This document shows positions 5,799-11,013 of a DNA stretch of 11,013 nucleotides, in pieces. The DNA is taken from assembly GCA_013140405.1 (NCBI GenBank), contig JABFSV010000342.1, positions 1-11,013 of the forward strand, in the 5' to 3' direction. Position 1 is the stretch's first letter; every line of letters starts with the position of its first letter. The DNA comes from Methyloglobulus sp. (GTDB taxonomy: Bacteria; Pseudomonadota; Gammaproteobacteria; Methylococcales; Methylomonadaceae). Both the position numbers and the translations under genes were made by a program. The notes under the pieces were generated by a model. The model was not told where the DNA came from. It did not search any database and worked only from the letters and a program-made list of their open reading frames with translations.

Positions 5799-8700
5799 AT
5801 GTGGCTAAGCAAGCTCTACCATAACCATGTCCTGGCGACCTTAGCTTACCTGATGGTATTGTTGTTAGGCATTTTGGCCTATCCGCAACTGCCCAGGGAA
5901 CAAGCCCCGGAAGCCCAATTCAAGATTGTCAGCATCACTATTACCCTCCCGGGGGCTTCCGCCGAAGATGTCGAACGTTTCGTGATCGATCCCGTCGAGC
6001 GCATGTTAAAGGCCAAAATCAAGGATATCGACCATGTCAATAGTGATGCCCAGGGTGGGAATGCTAACATTACTGTGACCTTTAAGGACATCAAACAAGC
6101 ATTGTATGACCGTCGGGTACAAGAACTGCGCCGGGAAGTGCAGGCCATAGACCTGCCGAAGACCCAAGCACCTGACATCCAGGAGCAAAACAGCAGTTCG
6201 CCCGAATGGTATAAAGTGCTGGTTTACGGCCCCGGCAACGACGACAACTTTCGCCATCAAGCACGTCAGGTACAGCGCGACTTACAACAACTGCCTGGGG
6301 TTGCCAATGTCATGAACAAAGGGCTGGAAGATGCCGAGCTGAATATCGTCTTCCATCCCGAACGCTTGGCTGCATTGGGGATTGAGCCGAGTGTGCTATC
6401 AAATACCGTGCAAGCGTACTTTAAGGACATTCCTGCGGGTAAGGTTAAGGTGGATGGGCGAGAATGGTCGGTGCGTGTCACTGGTACGGAAGATGTCCTG
6501 TCCAACTTAGCGGCATTGCCTATTCTCGGCGAAAAAAGTGCCGTGAAGCTCGGCGAACTGGCCGACATCACCCGTTCCAGCCGGGAAGCCTTGCTGGGCG
6601 CACGCTTCCGTGGACAACCGGCGATTGTGCTGATGCCCTTCAAACAGCCGGGCGCCAATGCCTTACAGCTTATCGACCAGATCAACGCCTATATTGATAC
6701 CCGCAACAAGCTCAGCGCAAGCACCGGCGTGAGTTTATTCCTGCTCATTGACACCTCGGACGCCATCCGTGAAGCCATCCATGTCATGGAAGAACATGCC
6801 TGGTCGGGCATGGTGCTGGTGTTGGCAGTGACTTGGTTGATGCTGGGAACGCGTTTGGCCTTTCTTACCACATTGGCTGTACCGTTTTCGCTTGCCGGGG
6901 TGTTCATTGCCTTGCAGTTGACGGGGCAATCTTTGAACATGAGCGTACTCTTGGGTGTGGTATTGGTATTGGGGATGTTGGTGGATGATGCCGTAGTCGT
7001 CATCGAAGCCATCGGCCAGCATTTACGCCGAGGCTTGCCGCCTTTGGATGCAACAGTTGCCGCCTTGCGCGAGGTCTGGCTTCCGGTCGCCACGTCCTCT
7101 TTTACAACAATGGCCAGTTTTTTGCCGTTAATGTTGATACAAGGTTTTCTAGGCAACCTTATGGGCATCGTGCCACAAGTGGTCTGCCTGGGGTTGCTGA
7201 TTAGCTTAGTGCAGGCATTATGGATATTGCCCGCCCAAGCGGTGGTGGCGGTAAAACCGGAAACTGGAACCACTTGGCGGGAACGGCTTCGGCAAACCTT
7301 GCAATTACGCTATACCTCCCTACTGATCAAAGTATTGCGTCGGCCTAAGCGGTCATTATTGATTGTCCTCAGCATCTTCGCCTTGACCGGCATTGCCTTA
7401 AAACTGGAATGGGTAAATTTCGGCCTGTTGCCGGAACAACCCAGCTACGACTTGTTTATCAGCCTGGAAATGCCCAATGGCACATCAACCCAAAAAACGT
7501 TGGCCAAACTGGAAGAAATCGAAGCACGAATAACGCCACTGTTCAAACCCGGGGAACTGCGAGCCAGCGCCATTGAGAGCGGCGAAGTGGCAATCAATGG
7601 AAAATTCCTTTCCGGCCATCAGTATGGCGACATTTGGTTCAGCATGAATTCCGGTCATAGTCGAGACTCCGCGACGATAGTGCCCTTAGCCAGGCAAGCA
7701 TTGGATGACCTTTCCGGTACGGTAGGCGTTTGGGTCCAAGGTGAAAACAGCTTTTGGCAAGGCCAAGTCGGCAAGCCAATTAAGCTTACGGTTTATGGCG
7801 CAAGTGGACTTGAACTCAACAAGGCCATTGCGGAGTTAAAAGCCATTTTGTCCGGTATTCCCGGCGTGCAGAATGTCCAACTGGATAGCACAGCCGGCCT
7901 ACCGGAACTTAAATTACGCTTGAATGGCGATGCCATAGAACGTGCCGGATTAAATCCCAGCGCGATAGCCAACCTGCTGCAAATGTTGTCCGGGGGTGAA
8001 ATTATCGGCAATTTTATCGACGGCGATGAATCGGTCGGGATACGGGTACGCGCCTATGACGATGTATCGCATGATATTAACGCCTTGCTCCAGCATACGA
8101 TCACCCGAAGCGATGGCAGCAAAATCCCGCTCAGTCAACTGGTGTTCGCCGAACAGCGGGATACGCCCGCCAGGATAGCCCACTTGGATTACAAACGGGT
8201 GCTCACCATTCAAGCCGACCTGGACAAGGCAAAACTAGATACCCTGGCGGTTAACCAATTAGTCAAGGCACGTTGGGATGAGGTCAAAGACCATTATCCT
8301 GATGTAAAACTGGAGCTTGGCGGTGAAATGGAGACCATCACTCAAGGCTTAAGCCAGCTTTGGCAGCAGTTTGTGTTAGGCATCGGACTTATCTTTATCA
8401 TTGTTGGTGCCCAATTCAGGAGCTACCGCTTACCTTTCCTGGTGCTGCTAAAAGTACCGATGGCGTTTATGGGCTTGATCCTGGGGTTGCTAATCTCAAG
8501 GGAACCCATCAGCCTTTATACCTTGTATGGTGCGGTCGCCTTGGCCGGGATTGCAGTCAATTCCGCCATATTGATGTTTTCAGCCGCCCAAGATCGCTTA
8601 GAATCAGGCATGGGCGTTGTCCATGCCACGGTGTATGCGGCAAGGCGAAGGATGTTGCCGATATTGATCACTTCTTTCACAACCTTGATGGGCTTGTTAC

Positions 8701-8864
8701 CCTTGGCGATGAGCAGCGACAAGTCTTCGACCCAATGGCGGCCAGTGGCATCAGCCATCGTCTGGGGCGTGGGCTTTTCGACTATCCTGACCCTATTTAT
8801 CGTACCGTTGCTGTATCGCCTGGCGATGGGTTTTTCATATCGTAGTAACAAGCTGGGCTTATGA
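5799..8864 (+). CDS. RND superfamily efflux pump, inner-membrane permease (AcrB/HAE-like)
   Basis: A 1021-residue proton-driven exporter of usual RND length. It has membrane helix 1 (about 11-30), a porter region (31-335), helices 2-6 (about 336-482), helix 7 (519-536), a second porter region (537-853) and helices 8-12 (about 855-1008). PGASAEDVERFVIDPVE (51-67) is the familiar porter-domain start. The proton-relay aspartates are present in helix 4 (GMLVDD, Asp396 and Asp397). In helix 10 the AcrB lysine (GLSAKNAIL) is replaced: GIAVNSAIL has Asn921. This helix-10 type is known in other RND branches, so the pump is probably functional but not a close AcrB relative. No copper-type methionine cluster was noticed, so drugs, lipids or a metabolite are all possible substrates. 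It starts 3 bp after the adaptor. The channel gene follows 136 bp later. Confidence 0.93.
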   Translation: MWLSKLYHNHVLATLAYLMVLLLGILAYPQLPREQAPEAQFKIVSITITLPGASAEDVERFVIDPVERMLKAKIKDIDHVNSDAQGGNANITVTFKDIKQALYDRRVQELRREVQAIDLPKTQAPDIQEQNSSSPEWYKVLVYGPGNDDNFRHQARQVQRDLQQLPGVANVMNKGLEDAELNIVFHPERLAALGIEPSVLSNTVQAYFKDIPAGKVKVDGREWSVRVTGTEDVLSNLAALPILGEKSAVKLGELADITRSSREALLGARFRGQPAIVLMPFKQPGANALQLIDQINAYIDTRNKLSASTGVSLFLLIDTSDAIREAIHVMEEHAWSGMVLVLAVTWLMLGTRLAFLTTLAVPFSLAGVFIALQLTGQSLNMSVLLGVVLVLGMLVDDAVVVIEAIGQHLRRGLPPLDATVAALREVWLPVATSSFTTMASFLPLMLIQGFLGNLMGIVPQVVCLGLLISLVQALWILPAQAVVAVKPETGTTWRERLRQTLQLRYTSLLIKVLRRPKRSLLIVLSIFALTGIALKLEWVNFGLLPEQPSYDLFISLEMPNGTSTQKTLAKLEEIEARITPLFKPGELRASAIESGEVAINGKFLSGHQYGDIWFSMNSGHSRDSATIVPLARQALDDLSGTVGVWVQGENSFWQGQVGKPIKLTVYGASGLELNKAIAELKAILSGIPGVQNVQLDSTAGLPELKLRLNGDAIERAGLNPSAIANLLQMLSGGEIIGNFIDGDESVGIRVRAYDDVSHDINALLQHTITRSDGSKIPLSQLVFAEQRDTPARIAHLDYKRVLTIQADLDKAKLDTLAVNQLVKARWDEVKDHYPDVKLELGGEMETITQGLSQLWQQFVLGIGLIFIIVGAQFRSYRLPFLVLLKVPMAFMGLILGLLISREPISLYTLYGAVALAGIAVNSAILMFSAAQDRLESGMGVVHATVYAARRRMLPILITSFTTLMGLLPLAMSSDKSSTQWRPVASAIVWGVGFSTILTLFIVPLLYRLAMGFSYRSNKLGL

Positions 8865-9000
8865 GAACAATCCCAACACAATTACCGATACAGGATTTGC
8901 TAAGCATAATTTTGCTGCCACGGAAGGCACGAAGAAACAATATAAAACGACACAACCCAAGAGGCGTATACAAAAAAAACCGTATACGGATTAAATTAAC
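8865..9000. other. Intergenic region between RND and TolC genes
   Basis: A 136-bp gap, the only sizeable one inside the efflux cluster. It contains a weak promoter-like pair (TTACCG at 8882-8887, CATAAT at 8905-8910, 17-nt spacer). It also has a CCACGGAAGGCACGAAGAA segment (8920-8938) that resembles dispersed CACCACGAAGA-type repeats, such as the one at the window end (11002-11012), and an inverted repeat close to the next start. No terminator with a U-tract is visible, so the channel gene may be co-transcribed, separately promoted, or both. Confidence 0.4.
8965..8988. promoter_or_regulatory. Inverted repeat CGTATAC/GTATACG just upstream of the TolC gene
   Basis: CGTATAC (8965-8971) and GTATACG (8982-8988) are perfect 7-bp arms around a 10-nt, A-rich spacer (8972-8981). 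It ends 12 bp before the ATG at 9001, where an operator or an mRNA hairpin could control translation. No clear Shine-Dalgarno precedes the ATG. Function is inferred from position only. Confidence 0.35.
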
Positions 9001-10410
9001 ATGACTCGAATTTACCCCAAAGCATCCCAAGGCAGCGCCATAAGGATAGCCAAACCCAGTATCTTTTTAGTGTTACTCATTGCTCTTTATTTATCTCCGT
9101 TACAAGCCGAAGACTTGTTGACCGTCTACAACCAAGCCGTACAGGAAGACCCCCAACTTGAAAAGGCCAGGGAAGCCCTAGAAGCGGTCAAGGAAACCCA
9201 AACCCAGGCCAGCGCTAGCCTGTTTCTGCCAGAGGCTTACATTACCGGTAATATCAATACCGACTGGCAGCACATCAAAAATCGGGGGAATGCGATCATT
9301 GCCGGAGACCCGACCCAAACCGCTACAACCAGCGAAAACTTCAATACATTAAGTTACACGTTAAGTGTCACCCAACCCATACTGCATTATGACCGCATTG
9401 CCCAATGGCAACAGGCCGACAGCCGCATTGCCCAGGGCATTGCCCAATTTGCGGCGGCGGAAAGCGCGTTGTTGCTTAGGGTGGCGGAGCGGTATTTCGC
9501 GGTGCTGGCCGCAGAAGAAAACCTGGGGTATGCCCAAGCCCAACAAGAGTCCCTGGCACAAAAGCTGGAAGAGACCAAATTGCACGAGGCGGCGGGATAC
9601 CTGGCGATGACCGATGTACAGGAAGCCCAGGGCGGCAGTGACCGCGCAGTCGCCGATGCCATCAAGGCAGAACATCAGCTCCGCGATGCCCGGGAGAGTT
9701 TACAGGAAATCACTGGCATCCACTACAACCAACTGGCCGCACTCAAAGAAGATATTCCGTTGGTGCAGCCAGAACCTGCGGTAGAAGGCACCTGGGTTGA
9801 GCAAGCATTGAGCCAAAACCTGGGGCTTAAGGCCAGCGAATATGCCAGCCAGATCGCCAAAGCAGAAATCGATGTGCAAAAGGCGGGGCATTGGCCAACA
9901 ATAGATGCCACAGGCAGCCACAGCTTTAATGCAACTGGTGGCCGATTCGGGGCAGCGGATATCGAAGACAATACCCTCGGTTTATCCCTGAATGTGCCCC
10001 TGTTCCAAGGCGGTAAAGTCAGCTCACGCATCCGGGAAGCCGAACACCGCTACCGTGAAGCCAAAGCAGCATTCAAGCAAGAGCAACGCGCCGTGCAGCG
10101 CATTGCCAGCCAAGCCTTTCTGGGGGTGACGGCGGGAATCAGCCGGGTAAAGGCATTGCAACAAACCCTAAAATCCAGCGAAATCGCCGCAAAAGGCACT
10201 GAGGCCGGATTCCGTGCGGGTTATCGCACCCCATTGGATGTCATCATCGCCGAACGCGAACGCCTTAATGCCCAACGGGATTATACCCAAGCCAGGTATG
10301 ACTATATTCTCAGCACACTAAGGCTCAAACAAGCTGTGGGCACACTTGCACCAGAAGATTTGGCAAAAGTGAATGAGTGGCTGGGCAGTACCCCAATTGA
10401 TAAAAAGTGA
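9001..10410 (+). CDS. TolC family outer-membrane efflux protein
   Basis: A 469-residue outer-membrane channel subunit, expected to form a trimer and complete the export path with the adaptor and pump. A signal peptide (hydrophobic core about 20-32) ends at SPLQA, with likely cleavage before Glu37. Two internally similar OEP halves are visible: DLLTVYNQAVQEDPQLEKAR (38-57), VTQPILHYDRIAQWQQAD (123-140) and GYLAMTDVQEAQ (199-210) in the first; LSLNVPLFQGGKV (328-340), GFRAGYRTPLDVIIAE (403-418) and YDYILSTLRLKQAVGTL (433-449) in the second. These match TolC strand-helix junctions and the TDV/LDV repeat motif. Length is normal and there is no lipobox, which fits TolC more than the OprM/NodT lipoproteins. 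The ribosome site is weak and the start is set by the signal peptide. It lies downstream of the RND gene on the same strand. Confidence 0.92.
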   Translation: MTRIYPKASQGSAIRIAKPSIFLVLLIALYLSPLQAEDLLTVYNQAVQEDPQLEKAREALEAVKETQTQASASLFLPEAYITGNINTDWQHIKNRGNAIIAGDPTQTATTSENFNTLSYTLSVTQPILHYDRIAQWQQADSRIAQGIAQFAAAESALLLRVAERYFAVLAAEENLGYAQAQQESLAQKLEETKLHEAAGYLAMTDVQEAQGGSDRAVADAIKAEHQLRDARESLQEITGIHYNQLAALKEDIPLVQPEPAVEGTWVEQALSQNLGLKASEYASQIAKAEIDVQKAGHWPTIDATGSHSFNATGGRFGAADIEDNTLGLSLNVPLFQGGKVSSRIREAEHRYREAKAAFKQEQRAVQRIASQAFLGVTAGISRVKALQQTLKSSEIAAKGTEAGFRAGYRTPLDVIIAERERLNAQRDYTQARYDYILSTLRLKQAVGTLAPEDLAKVNEWLGSTPIDKK

Positions 10411-10496
10411 CCTATCAAGGATTTAGGTTTTGTATTGCATCCTTGCTTATATTATTGAAATTAATCACAAGCTTATGAAAAGACAAGGAAGAACAG
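10411..10496. other. Intergenic region before the IHF-like gene
   Basis: An 86-bp AT-rich gap. TATATTATT at 10448-10456 could be a -10 region, but I see no well-spaced -35 (TTGCAT at 10435-10440 is too close). There is no terminator hairpin for the channel gene. A separate promoter for the next gene is likely but not demonstrated. Confidence 0.3.
10485..10491 (+). promoter_or_regulatory. Ribosome binding site of the IHF-like gene
   Basis: AAGGAAG ends 5 nt before the ATG at 10497. It supports this start over the out-of-frame ATG at 10475. Confidence 0.6.
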
Positions 10497-10805
10497 ATGA
10501 ATAAAAAAGAGCTTATCGCTGTACTGGCTAAAAAGCAGCCTCATTTAAATAGAAAAGATGTTGAACTTGCGGTCAGCTGCATCCTGACGCAAATGGAACA
10601 AACCCTCCTGGACAAAGATCGGATTGAAATCCGAGATTTTGGATCCTTTACAGCTCGGAAGCTACAAGCGAGGACACGAAGAAACCCGCAAACAGGCGAA
10701 ATATTATTCAAACCCTCCCATTATGTTTTTCGTTTTAAACCTGGCAAGGAATTGAAGCTAACGGTTGATAAGGCAAAAGATAAATACCTAATCAACAATC
10801 AGTAA
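10497..10805 (+). CDS. HU/IHF-family DNA-binding protein, integration host factor beta-like
   Basis: A 102-residue nucleoid-associated protein of the HU/IHF fold, expected to dimerise and bend DNA. The N-terminal helices (1-40) carry the usual KKELIAVLA start. The family signature is RIEIRDFGSFTARK (42-55), followed by the DNA-binding arm with RRNPQTGE (61-68), in which Pro64 is the intercalating residue. The end VFRFKPGKELK (77-87) resembles the IHF-beta ending HFKPGKELR more than HU. It has about eight extra C-terminal residues (KAKDKYLINNQ region) beyond typical IHF-beta. Canonical ihfB normally follows rpsA, which is absent here, so this is more likely a paralogue; I therefore give no symbol. 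It may be transcribed on its own. It is followed within 25 bp by a REP-like hairpin. Confidence 0.85.
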   Translation: MNKKELIAVLAKKQPHLNRKDVELAVSCILTQMEQTLLDKDRIEIRDFGSFTARKLQARTRRNPQTGEILFKPSHYVFRFKPGKELKLTVDKAKDKYLINNQ

Positions 10806-10827
10806 AGTAACTGTTCTAGTTTTATAG

Positions 10828-10856
10828 GGTGCAATAGGCCTTAGCCGTATTGCACC
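10828..10856 (-). repeat. REP-like hairpin after the IHF-like gene, inverted counterpart of 331-356
   Basis: GGTGCAATA (10828-10836) pairs with TATTGCACC (10848-10856). An inner GGC (10837-10839) pairs with GCC (10844-10846) around a CTTA loop, leaving G10847 as a bulge. The outer stem differs from the left copy by a compensated pair (C/G to T/A at the fourth base), so pairing is kept while sequence has changed. It may also act as a weak terminator, though no U-tract follows. Confidence 0.7.
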
Positions 10857-10863
10857 GCATGGC

Positions 10864-10895
10864 TTCAACGCCGTTCCCCATCCACATCAATCAAG
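10864..10895 (-). repeat. Inverted copy of the RAYT 3' end
   Basis: These 32 bp match the reverse complement of 293-324, the last RAYT codons including the stop, with a single mismatch (10873). The distance to the adjacent hairpin is also kept (7 nt here, 6 nt on the left). No other RAYT coding sequence is present here, so this is either a remnant or evidence that the RAYT tail belongs to the repeat unit. Confidence 0.75.
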
Positions 10896-10898
10896 ATT

Positions 10899-10992
10899 TG
10901 TAGGGTGGGCAGGTTTTTTTGCCTTTATGCCCTTGGGTGCACCAATAGGTTTGGCAAATGGTGGGCAAACGATAAAGCAGTTTGCATACCCA
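10899..10992 (-). repeat. ~95-bp extragenic repeat (GTAGGGTGGGCA family), right copy
   Basis: Near-identical inverted counterpart of 600-695. It starts TGTAGGGTGGGCAGG and contains GGTGGGCAAA (10960-10969), whose partner TTTGCATACC (10981-10990) has lost two pairs relative to the left copy. It abuts the RAYT-tail copy with only three bases between. The remaining bases end in CACCACGAAGA (11002-11012), possibly the start of another dispersed repeat. Confidence 0.75.
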
Positions 10993-11013
10993 GGGGCTTG
11001 TTCACCACGAAGA

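Noticed and set aside
6689..7273. 194-codon minus-strand frame inside the RND gene
   Set aside because: Shadow of the RND coding sequence; composition is low-complexity Ser/Thr/Asn and there is no independent support.
10828..10856. Rho-independent terminator for the IHF-like gene
   Set aside because: A good hairpin, but it is followed by GCATGGC and not a U-tract, and it matches the REP-like element on the left, so it is called a repeat.

Overview
The window looks like a chromosomal segment of a gammaproteobacterium. The evidence is the repeat types (REP-like hairpins next to a REP-associated tyrosine transposase, GTAGGGTGGGCA and GGCGGATTA families), the Gram-negative tripartite efflux genes and an IHF-beta-like protein. 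The repeat style recalls Methylococcales or Thiotrichales genomes, but that is an impression from memory and I could not test it.

Layout. Positions 3-323 hold the C-terminal part of a REP-associated tyrosine transposase (RAYT) cut by the window edge. Positions 324-998 have no convincing gene. They hold a dense patchwork of short inverted repeats, then an AT-rich stretch with a perfect 9-bp inverted repeat that is probably the control region of the next operon. Positions 1044-8864 are a tight five-gene, same-strand operon: an ABC ATPase, two ABC-2 permeases of the DUF3526 type, a periplasmic adaptor (HlyD/MFP) and a 1021-residue RND pump. Junctions are -4, +3, +10 and +3 bp. After a 136-bp gap with its own inverted repeat comes a TolC-like outer-membrane channel (9001-10410), then an IHF-beta-like DNA-binding protein (10497-10805). 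The window closes with inverted copies of repeats from the left side: the hairpin plus RAYT 3' tail (10828-10895) and the ~95-bp GTAGGGTGGGCA element (10899-10992).

How the genes may work together. Adaptor, RND pump and TolC channel form a standard set for export across both membranes. The ATPase plus two permeases is a complete ABC-2 exporter. Together with the adaptor this half resembles the YbhGFSR arrangement, but with large ectodomain permeases. One operon thus encodes two energised inner-membrane pumps, one ATP-driven and one proton-driven, with one adaptor and one outer-membrane channel. The substrate cannot be read from the sequence. The whole cluster lies between inverted copies of RAYT-associated repeats about 10 kb apart, which is the most unusual structural feature here.
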